Assembly (NCBI GenBank): GCA_017541885.1
Contig: JAFXYF010000004.1
Span: forward strand, 1-64,000
Length of the DNA stretch: 64,000 nt
Source of the DNA: Bacilli bacterium
GTDB lineage: Bacteria; Bacillota_I; Bacilli_A; RF39; UBA660
Direction: 5' to 3'
This document shows, piece by piece, positions 39,695 to 48,164 of the stretch; the stretch's first letter is position 1, and every line of letters begins with the position of its first letter. The notes under the pieces are model-generated. The model ran no database searches and was not told the origin of the DNA. It was given only the letters and a program-made list of their open reading frames with translations. The position numbers and the translations under genes are program-made.

Positions 39695-42600
39695 ATGAAA
39701 CATACTAGAAGAAAGCGTAGATTTGATAATAGAAAATATAGAATCTTTGCAATTCTAGTTTTTGTGTTGTGTTTAACTGTTGGATATTCACTTCTTAGCA
39801 CGGGGTTAGGTATTTCAGGATCAATTAGCTTAGCAAGATATAAAGAGCCAATTATTAGAACTTCAAGTGATACTGATACAACTGCATTCAAAAATGATGC
39901 TTATAGAGAAAAGATTAAGATTATTAATTTAGATGATGAGATTAATCCTCCAAATAATGTTGTTGCATCTTGGGATATAGGAGAAGCAGGCAACGGAAAT
40001 GTAATGGCTTATGTTACAAGAAATCATGATGATAATACAATGTATGATTTATATATACAAGGTGATGGACATTTATATGCAAATGAGGATAGCAGTTATT
40101 TATTTTACAAATTAAAAGGTGTAGATCAAATAAATGGAATTGATAATTTAGATATATCAAGAACTACAAATATGTCCTATCTTTTTTATCAAACTGGATA
40201 CAATAGTATGGTATTCACTTTAGATTTAGGAAACAATTTTGATACAAGCAATGTAACTAATATGAAAAAAACATTTGAGGATGCAGGTCATGAAAGTCCA
40301 ATATTTACTTTAAATTTGGGTAGCAAGTTTGATACTAGTAATGTTACAACTATGGAATCAATGTTTAATGCTGCTGGTCGAAATAGCACTGTATTTACTT
40401 TAGATTTGGGAGATAAATTTGATACAAGTAAAGTTACTAATATGAAAACTTTGTTTTACTATGCTGGCTATAGTAGTCCAAGTTTTACCTTGGATTTAGG
40501 AGATAAATTTGATACAAGTAATGTAACAAACATGATTGGTTTATTTTATAATACTGGCTATAGTAATACAAATTTTACTTTAGATTTAGGAGATAAATTT
40601 GATACAAGTTCGGCCACAAGTATGTATAGTATGTTTAGAAATACAGGATATAAAAGTACAGTTTTTACCTTAGATCTAGGCAACAAATTTTACACAAGCA
40701 ATGTAACAGATATGAGTTATATGTTTACTAATACAGGTTATAGCAATACTACTTTTAGCTTAAATTTAGGTGACAAATTTGATACAAGCAATGTAACAAA
40801 TATGAATTATATGTTCTATAGTACTGGTTATAGTAGTACAGTATTTACTTTAGATTTAGGTGCTAGCTTTGATACAAGCAATGTAACAAATATGAGTTCT
40901 ATGTTTTATTGCACAGGTTATAGTAGTCCAGTTTTTACTTTAGATTTAGGTAGTAAATTTGATACAAGTAATGTAACAAATTTTAGTTTTATGTTTAGAA
41001 GTACTGGTCATGATAGTCTATCTTTTACACTAGACTTAGGAAATAAATTTGATACAAGTAGTGCAACAAATATGCAGGCTATGTTTAATGATATTGGTTA
41101 TAGTAGCACAGTGTTTACTTTGGATTTGGGCAATAATTTTGATACAAGTAATGTAGAAAATATGAGTGGCATGTTTTCTAAAACTGGTTATGGTAGTACA
41201 ATATTTGCGCTTGATTTAGGCGATAAATTCGATACAAGTAAAGTAACGAATATGAACAGCATGTTTAATGAAACAGGCAATAATAGTACAAATTTCATCT
41301 TGGATTTAAGAAATAGTTTTGACACAGGTAGTGTAACAACTATGGAGTGGATGTTTGCACATGTTGGATATAATAGTACGGCAATAACCTTAGATTTAGG
41401 AGATAAATTTGATACAAGCAATGTTACAACTATGAAAGCGATGTTTAAGGAAGCGTGTCATAGTAGTCAAGTGTTTATTTTAGATTTAGAAGATAATTTT
41501 GACACAAGTAAAGTTACTGATATGTCATATATGTTTCATGAAACTGGTTATAATAGTCCAGTGTTTACTTTGAATTTAGGTAATAATTTTGATACAAGTA
41601 ATGTAACTAACATGTACTGTATGTTTGAAGATGCTGGATATAGTAGTACAAGTATTACTTTAGATTTGGGAGATAAATTTGATACAGGCAATGTTACAAC
41701 AATGTTTAATATGTTTAATAGCACAGGCTATAGTAGCCCAATCTTTACTTTAAATCTTGGAACTAATTTTGATACAAGTAATGTAACAAATATGGATGGA
41801 GTTTTTTATTGTACTGGATTCAGTAGTACTATATTTACTTTGGATTTAGGGGATAAATTTGATACAAGCAATGTAACTGATATGAGTTACATGTTTAGAA
41901 GTACAGGACGTAGTAGTCTTTCTTTCGAGTTGAATTTAGGGGATAAATTTGATACAAGCAATGTAACATCAATGATTAGTTTGTTTGATGAAACAGGCTA
42001 CAGTAGTACAGTTTTTACTTTAGATTTGGGAGATAAATTTGATACAAGTAATGTAACAAATATGAAAACTGTTTTTTTAAGGACTGGTTATAGTAGTCCA
42101 GTCTTTACCTTAGACTTAGGAAATAAATTTGATACAAGTAAAGCAGAAACTATGGAATCAATGTTTAGTGGCACAGGATATAATAGTCAAGTATTTACCT
42201 TGGACTTAGGAAGTAAATTTGATACAAGTAATGTAATAAATATGCATGGTTTATTCTATTGTACTGGATTTAATAGTCCAGTGTTTACCTTAGATTTAGG
42301 TTCTGAATTTGATACAAGTAAAGTAACTGATATGAGTCTTATGTTTAGAAGTACTGGTCATAGTAATACCTCTTTCACATTAGATTTGGGTTCTAAATTT
42401 GATACAAGCAATGTAACAAATATGTTAGGATTGTTTAATGATACAGGTTATAGTAGTACTGTATTTACCTTAGATTTAGGAGATAAATTTGATACAAGTA
42501 AAGTTACAGATATGAAATCTATGTTTTGCAAAACGGGGTATAATAGTACTGGATTTACATTAGATTTAGGAAATAAATTTGATACAAGTAATGTAACAAA

Positions 42601-42820
42601 TATGGAAACAATGTTTGATGGTGTTGGTTATGTAAATGATAATATGGTTATTGATGTGTCAACTTTTGATTTTAGCAATTTATCATCATATACTAATATA
42701 TTCAAAGTTTGGAAAACAACACAAAAAATCTATGTAAAAGATGCTACTGATCAAGCATGGGTTATTGCTAATGGAGGAAGTAGTAACTTAACTACAAGTA
42801 ATGTTCTTATTAAGACATAG
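39695..42820 (+). CDS. Giant DUF285/BspA-like repeat surface protein 1
   Basis: A 1041-residue secreted protein. The basic start MKHTRRKRRFDNRKYRIF and hydrophobic stretch end in TVGYSLLSTGLGISGS, the SipW-type signal. Residues about 50-180 form an N-terminal region with VVASWDIGEAGNGNVMAYVT and YIQGDGHLYANED. Residues 182-961 are 26 units of exactly 30 residues with consensus FDTSNVTNM-xxMF-xxTGYSST-VFTLDLGDK, an elongated solenoid related to DUF285/Listeria-Mycoplasma surface repeats. A C-terminal cap ends IYVKDATDQAWVIANGG and NVLIKT. No LPxTG, lipobox or C-terminal span is visible. Role as adhesin is inferred. Confidence 0.85.
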   Translation: MKHTRRKRRFDNRKYRIFAILVFVLCLTVGYSLLSTGLGISGSISLARYKEPIIRTSSDTDTTAFKNDAYREKIKIINLDDEINPPNNVVASWDIGEAGNGNVMAYVTRNHDDNTMYDLYIQGDGHLYANEDSSYLFYKLKGVDQINGIDNLDISRTTNMSYLFYQTGYNSMVFTLDLGNNFDTSNVTNMKKTFEDAGHESPIFTLNLGSKFDTSNVTTMESMFNAAGRNSTVFTLDLGDKFDTSKVTNMKTLFYYAGYSSPSFTLDLGDKFDTSNVTNMIGLFYNTGYSNTNFTLDLGDKFDTSSATSMYSMFRNTGYKSTVFTLDLGNKFYTSNVTDMSYMFTNTGYSNTTFSLNLGDKFDTSNVTNMNYMFYSTGYSSTVFTLDLGASFDTSNVTNMSSMFYCTGYSSPVFTLDLGSKFDTSNVTNFSFMFRSTGHDSLSFTLDLGNKFDTSSATNMQAMFNDIGYSSTVFTLDLGNNFDTSNVENMSGMFSKTGYGSTIFALDLGDKFDTSKVTNMNSMFNETGNNSTNFILDLRNSFDTGSVTTMEWMFAHVGYNSTAITLDLGDKFDTSNVTTMKAMFKEACHSSQVFILDLEDNFDTSKVTDMSYMFHETGYNSPVFTLNLGNNFDTSNVTNMYCMFEDAGYSSTSITLDLGDKFDTGNVTTMFNMFNSTGYSSPIFTLNLGTNFDTSNVTNMDGVFYCTGFSSTIFTLDLGDKFDTSNVTDMSYMFRSTGRSSLSFELNLGDKFDTSNVTSMISLFDETGYSSTVFTLDLGDKFDTSNVTNMKTVFLRTGYSSPVFTLDLGNKFDTSKAETMESMFSGTGYNSQVFTLDLGSKFDTSNVINMHGLFYCTGFNSPVFTLDLGSEFDTSKVTDMSLMFRSTGHSNTSFTLDLGSKFDTSNVTNMLGLFNDTGYSSTVFTLDLGDKFDTSKVTDMKSMFCKTGYNSTGFTLDLGNKFDTSNVTNMETMFDGVGYVNDNMVIDVSTFDFSNLSSYTNIFKVWKTTQKIYVKDATDQAWVIANGGSSNLTTSNVLIKT
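40238..42577 (+). repeat. 26 tandem 90-bp units in repeat protein 1
   Basis: Each unit starts at TTT-GAT-ACA (FDT) and is exactly 90 bases, without one indel over 2340 bases. Units differ by many substitutions, mostly in the middle third. Confidence 0.9.
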
Positions 42821-42846
42821 AAAAAGAACCTTTTTGGTTCTTTTTT
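42821..42846 (+). terminator. Intrinsic terminator after repeat protein 1
   Basis: Stem AAAGAACC / GGTTCTTT and a T-run. The same AGAACC/GGTTCT stem ends all three repeat-protein genes. Confidence 0.87.
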
Positions 42847-43009
42847 GTTAATAATTGTAAAGTAATAGCTTAATTATCTCTCATTCATTGAGAAATATAT
42901 CTAGAAAATATATAATTATAATAGGAGAATAATATGAAACATACTAGAAGAAAGAGAAGATTTGATAATAGAAAATATAGAATCTTTGCAATTCTAGTTT
43001 TTGTGTTGT
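42846..43009 (+). repeat. Duplicated leader and signal-peptide block, copy 1
   Basis: These 164 bases match 45272-45435 with only three differences. They cover the upstream region, -10, ribosome site and the signal-peptide codons. A hairpin-capable TCTCA / TGAGA lies upstream of the -10. Confidence 0.9.
42911..42927 (+). promoter_or_regulatory. -10 with SD at predicted +1, second repeat-protein gene
   Basis: TATAAT at 42911-42916, six bases, AGGAG at 42923-42927, ATG 42934. Confidence 0.6.
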
Positions 43010-45249
43010 GTTTAACTGTTGGGTATTCTCTTTTAAGTACAGGATTAGGTATAAGTGGAAACTTAGTATTAAAAAAATATAAGGAGCCTATTATTCGTAC
43101 TGTTTCATCCGAGTATGATACGACTGCTTTTCGAAGCTCTAGTTATATTTACTACATTAAAAATATTACATTGGATAATGAAATCAATCCTCCTGATAAT
43201 GTGGTCGCATCATGGGATTATAGTGTTGCTCGTAATGGAAATGTAATGGCTTATTTAACTAGAAATTCAAATGATAATACCAAGTATGATTTATATATTC
43301 AAGGTGATGGACATTTATATGCAAATGAAAATAGCTCTTATTTGTTTTCTAAACTTTCTGGTGTTGACAATATTTATGGATTAGATAAACTTGATACTTC
43401 AAGGGTAAAAAATATGAGTTATATGTTTAAAGGATTTGGATCATCTGGAACTGTTGCATTAGATTTGGGTGATAATTTTGATACAAGCAATGTTACAAAT
43501 ATGTCTTATATGTTCAATGAAGCAGGATCTCATAATAGATCTTTTACATTGGATTTAGGATCAAAATTTGATACAAGCAAAGTAACAAATATGAAATATA
43601 TGTTTAAGAATACAGGAATTTATTCTCAAGCTTTTACTATTAATCTAGGAGACAAATTTGATACAAGTAATGTAACTGATATGAGTTATATGTTTTATGA
43701 GCTTGGTGATGGTAGTTCTTTCTTAACGTTGGATTTAGGTGACAAATTTGATACTTCAAATGTAACAAATATGGAATATATGTTTCCATCTGCCGGTTAT
43801 AGTTGTACAATTTTTACTCTAAATTTAGGAAATAAATTTGATACAAGTAATGTTACCAATATGGATCACATGTTTGATGTCACAGGACTTAAAAGTACTG
43901 TAATGACATTAGATTTGGGAGACAAATTTGATACTTCAAATGTAACTAATATGGATAGTATGTTTAATGCAGTTGGAAGGGATAGTACAGTTTTTACATT
44001 AGATTTAGGAGATAAATTTGATACTAGTAAAGTTACAAATATGAATATAATGTTCAGTTCTGTTGGTAAAAACAGTTCTTCATTTACTTTGGATTTAGGT
44101 GATAAGTTTGATACTTCAAATGTTACAAACATGAACAGTATGTTTTCTAATACTGGATATAAGAATTCTAATTTTACATTAGATTTAGGCGACAAATTTG
44201 ATACAAGCAAAGTAACAAATATGAATGGAATGTTTTACAGTACGGGCTATAATAGTACAGTATTTACCTTAGATTTAGGAGACAAATTTGATACAAGAAA
44301 TGTAACAACTATGAGTGACATGTTTCACAGTACGGGCTATAATAGTACAGTATTTACCTTAGATTTAGGAGATAAGTTTGATACAAGTAATGTTACTTAT
44401 ATGATAGATATGTTTAACTATGCAGGAAGAAGTAGTATGGTAATGACCTTAGATTTAGGAGATAATTTTGATACTAGTGAAGTAATAAGTACGTGTAGAA
44501 TGTTTGAATCAACTGGATATAGTAGTCCAGTGTTTACTCTAGACTTAGGGAGTAAGTTTGATACAAGCAATGTCGCAAATATGGACTCTATGTTTAGTAG
44601 AATTGGATATAATAATACCTCTTTCACTTTAGATTTAGGCGATAAATTTGATACATCTTCTGTAACAGATATGAGTGGTATGTTTAATAAAACTGGGTAT
44701 TTGAGTACTATATTTACTTTAGATTTAGGAGATAAGTTTGATACAAGTAGTGTATTATATACAAGATCAATGTTTAGTGAAACGGGCTATTCAAGTCCAG
44801 TGTTTACACTAGATTTAGGAAACAAATTTGATACAAGTAGTGTAAAAGGTATGGGTCGTATGTTTTATTTTGCAGGTTATGGTAATCCAAATTTTACTTT
44901 AGATTTGGGAGGCAAATTTGATACTTCAAATGTACAAGATATGGATTATATGTTTTATAATGCTGGTTGTAATAATCCAAATTTTGTGTTGGACTTAGGC
45001 GATAAATTTGATACAGGTAATGTTTTTACAATGGATTCAATGTTTAGTTCTACTGGATATGCTAATGATAATTTTGTGCTTGATATTTCTTTGTTTGATT
45101 TTAGTAGTGTAACGGATTATCAACATATGTTTTATATGTGGAAAACAACACAGAAGATATATGTAAAAGATAGTAGTGATCAAGCATGGATTATTAATAA
45201 CAGTGGAAACTCTAATTTAACAACTTCAAATGTACTTATAAAAACATAA
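42934..45249 (+). CDS. Giant DUF285/BspA-like repeat surface protein 2
   Basis: A 771-residue paralogue of the protein at 39695. The signal region is almost identical (KYRIFAILVFVLCLTVGYSL, LSTGLGISG), followed by the same N-terminal region (NVVASWDYSVARNGNVMAYL). Residues 182-691 are 17 exact 30-residue units, then a partial unit and the shared C-terminal cap (KTTQKIYVKDSSDQAWII). A few units have lost the T-N-M turn (FDTSEVISTCRMF, FDTSSVLYTRSMF). It has its own promoter and terminator, so the three paralogues are separate transcription units. Surface role inferred; anchoring not visible. Confidence 0.85.
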   Translation: MKHTRRKRRFDNRKYRIFAILVFVLCLTVGYSLLSTGLGISGNLVLKKYKEPIIRTVSSEYDTTAFRSSSYIYYIKNITLDNEINPPDNVVASWDYSVARNGNVMAYLTRNSNDNTKYDLYIQGDGHLYANENSSYLFSKLSGVDNIYGLDKLDTSRVKNMSYMFKGFGSSGTVALDLGDNFDTSNVTNMSYMFNEAGSHNRSFTLDLGSKFDTSKVTNMKYMFKNTGIYSQAFTINLGDKFDTSNVTDMSYMFYELGDGSSFLTLDLGDKFDTSNVTNMEYMFPSAGYSCTIFTLNLGNKFDTSNVTNMDHMFDVTGLKSTVMTLDLGDKFDTSNVTNMDSMFNAVGRDSTVFTLDLGDKFDTSKVTNMNIMFSSVGKNSSSFTLDLGDKFDTSNVTNMNSMFSNTGYKNSNFTLDLGDKFDTSKVTNMNGMFYSTGYNSTVFTLDLGDKFDTRNVTTMSDMFHSTGYNSTVFTLDLGDKFDTSNVTYMIDMFNYAGRSSMVMTLDLGDNFDTSEVISTCRMFESTGYSSPVFTLDLGSKFDTSNVANMDSMFSRIGYNNTSFTLDLGDKFDTSSVTDMSGMFNKTGYLSTIFTLDLGDKFDTSSVLYTRSMFSETGYSSPVFTLDLGNKFDTSSVKGMGRMFYFAGYGNPNFTLDLGGKFDTSNVQDMDYMFYNAGCNNPNFVLDLGDKFDTGNVFTMDSMFSSTGYANDNFVLDISLFDFSSVTDYQHMFYMWKTTQKIYVKDSSDQAWIINNSGNSNLTTSNVLIKT
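43477..45006 (+). repeat. 17 tandem 90-bp units in repeat protein 2
   Basis: Period exactly 90 bases with no indels. Two neighbouring units share an identical stretch of about 45 bases (from 44238 and from 44328), a sign of recent unit duplication or conversion. Confidence 0.9.
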
Positions 45250-45272
45250 AAGAACCAATTGGTTCTTTTTTT
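45248..45272 (+). terminator. Intrinsic terminator after repeat protein 2
   Basis: Stem AAGAACC / GGTTCTT with loop AATT and a T-run. Confidence 0.87.
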
Positions 45273-45435
45273 GTTAATAATTGTAAAGTAATAGCTTAAT
45301 TATCTCTCATTCATTGAGAAATATATCTAGAAAATATATAATTATAATAGGAGAATAATATGAAATATACTAGAAGAAAGCGTAGATTTGATAATAGAAA
45401 ATATAGAATCTTTGCAATTCTAGTTTTTGTGTTGT
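45272..45435 (+). repeat. Duplicated leader and signal-peptide block, copy 2
   Basis: Partner of 42846-43009, three differences in 164 bases. Confidence 0.9.
45337..45353 (+). promoter_or_regulatory. -10 with SD at predicted +1, third repeat-protein gene
   Basis: TATAAT at 45337-45342, six bases, AGGAG at 45349-45353, ATG 45360. Confidence 0.6.
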
Positions 45436-48137
45436 CATTAACTGTTGGATATTCTCTACTTAGTACAGGACTTGGAATTACGGGTAATATTACTCTTTCA
45501 AAATATAAGGAACCAATAATTAGAACTACATCTTCATCAGATACAACAGCATTTAGAAATAGTACATATCGTGATAAAATAAAGACTATTACCTTGGATG
45601 ATGAAATAAATGCACCTGATAATGTAGTTGCAAGTTGGGATATTGGTGTAGCACAGAATGGAAATGTAATAGCTTATATTACAACTAACCAAGATGATAA
45701 TACAAAGTATGATTTGTATATACAAGGCGATGGGCATTTATATGCTAATGAGAATAGCTCATATTTATTCTACAATTTTTTATATGTGGATAATATAAAT
45801 GGAATAGAAAAATTAGATATTTCAAAAGTAAAGAATATGAAAAGAATGTTTTCACTACTTGGATACAGTAGTCCAATATTTACGTTAGATTTAGGTAACA
45901 ACTTTGATACTAGTAATGTAATTAATATGGCTGATATGTTTACAGGTACAGGGAGAAATAGTACAGTTTTCACTTTAAACTTAGGCAACAACTTTGATAC
46001 AAGCAATGTAATTGATATGAGCGATTCAGAAATGAACAATAATGGTGGAACATATGGAGGAATATTTTGTGATACCGGTTATAAAAGCACAGTCTTCACA
46101 CTAGATTTGGGAGACAAATTTGATACAAGTAATGTTACAGACATGACTAATCTTTTTCATGGAGCTGGTTATAGTAGTACAGTATTCACTTTGGATTTAG
46201 GAAATAAATTTGACACAAGTAATGTAACAAATATGTTTGGAATGTTTGATTCAGCTGGATATAAAAGCACAGTTTTCACATTAGATTTGGGAGACAAATT
46301 TGATACAAGCAATGTTATAGACATGGGAAGTATGTTTGAAAATGTTGGATATTACAATCAAAATTTCACATTAGATTTAGGGGATAAATTTGATACTGGA
46401 AATGTAACAAATATGAGAAATATGTTTAAAGGTGTTGGTGCTTCAAGTAGTATTTTTACTTTTTCTTTGGGAGACAAATTTGATACAAGCAATGTTATAA
46501 ATATGGGCTATATGTTTAGTCATGCTGGAACAAATAGTACAATAATAGAATTAAGGTTAGGAAATAAATTTGACACAAGTAATGTCACTTATATGGATTA
46601 TATGTTTGAATGGATTGGAGTAAACAATCCAAATTTTAGTTTAATCTTAAATAATAGATTTGATACAAGTAATGTAACTAATATGGAAGGAATGTTTAAT
46701 AATACAAGTGGTCAAAGCGGGCAATTCACATTAGATTTAGGAGACAAATTTGATACAGGTAACGTAACTAATATGAAAGGTATGTTTAATTGTGTTGGAA
46801 GGAGCAATACAGATTTTGTTTTAGATTTAGGTAATGATTTTGATACAAGTAATGTTAAGACAATGGAATTTATGTTTGCAAGAGCTGGATATGCTAGTAC
46901 CAATTTCACAATACAATTTGGAAATAAATTTGACACAAGCAGTGTTACAAACATGGGAGGAATGTTTTCGCTTGCTGGATATAGTAGTAGTGTTTTTTGT
47001 CTAGATTTAGATTTTAATACCAGTAATGTAACTAATATGGCTGCGATGTTTTATGATACGGGTTATAATAATAATTTATTTACATTAAATTTGGGGCAAA
47101 ATTTTGATACAAGTAAAGTGGAAAATATGGCTGCAATGTTTTATGATACTGGATATAGTAGCACTATCTTTACATTGAATCTAGGCGATAAGTTTGATAC
47201 AAGTAATGTAACAGAAATGTCATCAAATAATTTAAAAATTGGATTAATAGGATCGAGTGGTGCTGATATGGGTTTAGGAATGTTCTGGAAAACAGGATAT
47301 AGTAGCCAGGTTTTTACATTAGATTTAGGAGATAAATTTGATACAAGTAAAGTAACAAATATGGGTGCAATGTTTTATAGTACAGGTCATAATAGCACGA
47401 TTTTCACTTTGGATTTAGGAGATAAATTTGATACAAGTAGTGTTACACAAATGCAATGGATGTTTATGGACACTGGTTATTCAAATTCCAATTTCATATT
47501 AAATTTAGGAGATAAATTTGATACAAGTAATGTTATAAATATGCATAATATGTTCTATAGAACTGGATATTCTAGCAGCTTATTTACCTTAGATTTAGGA
47601 GATAAATTCGATACAAGTAAAGTAACAAACATGAGATCTATGTTTTATAAGACAGGATATAGTAGCCAGGTTTTTACTTTGGATTTAGGAAATAAATTTG
47701 ATACAAGTAATGTAACAAATATGCAAGCAATGTTTTATAGTACAGGTCATAATAGCACGATTTTCACTTTGGATTTAGGGAACAAATTTGATACAGGAAA
47801 TGTTACAATAATGACATCATATGCTCCAGTAGAAGGAATGTTTAGTAATTGTGGATATAGTAATCCAAATTTTACATTGAATTTGGGTGATAAATTCTAT
47901 ATTAATAATGTAACAAATATTGAAACTCTCTTTTCTAATGTAGGACATAGTAATCCTAATTTTGAAATTGATATATCATCGTTCGACTTTAGTAATATTA
48001 CTACTTATACTGATGTATTTAATGGTTGGCAGTCTTCACAAAAAATATATGTTAAAGATGCGACTGCTCAGGCATGGATTATTAATAATAGTGGTAATGC
48101 TAATTTGACTACTGCTAATGTACTTATTAAGACATAA
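45360..48137 (+). CDS. Giant DUF285/BspA-like repeat surface protein 3
   Basis: A 925-residue third paralogue with the same signal (LTVGYSLLSTGLGITGN), N-terminal region and C-terminal cap (IYVKDATAQAWIINNSGNAN). It has about 21 repeat units. Unlike its neighbours it carries extra residues, always between the T-x-M turn and the MF pair: 12 in one unit (MSDSEMNNNGGTYGGIFC), 18 in another (MSSNNLKIGLIGSSGADMG) and 6 in a third (MTSYAPVEGMF). One unit (SVFCLDLDFNTSN) is two residues short. Loops of this kind may form binding surfaces on the solenoid. Secretion by SipW and an adhesive role are inferred. Confidence 0.85.
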   Translation: MKYTRRKRRFDNRKYRIFAILVFVLSLTVGYSLLSTGLGITGNITLSKYKEPIIRTTSSSDTTAFRNSTYRDKIKTITLDDEINAPDNVVASWDIGVAQNGNVIAYITTNQDDNTKYDLYIQGDGHLYANENSSYLFYNFLYVDNINGIEKLDISKVKNMKRMFSLLGYSSPIFTLDLGNNFDTSNVINMADMFTGTGRNSTVFTLNLGNNFDTSNVIDMSDSEMNNNGGTYGGIFCDTGYKSTVFTLDLGDKFDTSNVTDMTNLFHGAGYSSTVFTLDLGNKFDTSNVTNMFGMFDSAGYKSTVFTLDLGDKFDTSNVIDMGSMFENVGYYNQNFTLDLGDKFDTGNVTNMRNMFKGVGASSSIFTFSLGDKFDTSNVINMGYMFSHAGTNSTIIELRLGNKFDTSNVTYMDYMFEWIGVNNPNFSLILNNRFDTSNVTNMEGMFNNTSGQSGQFTLDLGDKFDTGNVTNMKGMFNCVGRSNTDFVLDLGNDFDTSNVKTMEFMFARAGYASTNFTIQFGNKFDTSSVTNMGGMFSLAGYSSSVFCLDLDFNTSNVTNMAAMFYDTGYNNNLFTLNLGQNFDTSKVENMAAMFYDTGYSSTIFTLNLGDKFDTSNVTEMSSNNLKIGLIGSSGADMGLGMFWKTGYSSQVFTLDLGDKFDTSKVTNMGAMFYSTGHNSTIFTLDLGDKFDTSSVTQMQWMFMDTGYSNSNFILNLGDKFDTSNVINMHNMFYRTGYSSSLFTLDLGDKFDTSKVTNMRSMFYKTGYSSQVFTLDLGNKFDTSNVTNMQAMFYSTGHNSTIFTLDLGNKFDTGNVTIMTSYAPVEGMFSNCGYSNPNFTLNLGDKFYINNVTNIETLFSNVGHSNPNFEIDISSFDFSNITTYTDVFNGWQSSQKIYVKDATAQAWIINNSGNANLTTANVLIKT
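45903..47918 (+). repeat. About 21 tandem 90-bp-type units in repeat protein 3
   Basis: Mostly 90-base units with in-frame insertions of 36, 54 and 18 bases and one deletion of 6. Bases 47290-47440 and 47650-47800, four units apart, are nearly identical. Confidence 0.85.
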
Positions 48138-48163
48138 AAAAAGAACCTTATGGTTCTTTTTAT
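48137..48163. terminator. Bidirectional terminator between repeat protein 3 and mgtE
   Basis: Stem AAAGAACC / GGTTCTTT with loop TTAT, A-run and T-run on either side. Confidence 0.85.
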
Positions 48164-48164
48164 T

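Noticed and set aside
40238-47918. Regular 90-base repeats as a possible CRISPR array or satellite DNA
   Set aside because: The repeats are in frame, degenerate at third positions and encode an uninterrupted protein with signal and C-terminal cap; there are no constant repeats with unique spacers.
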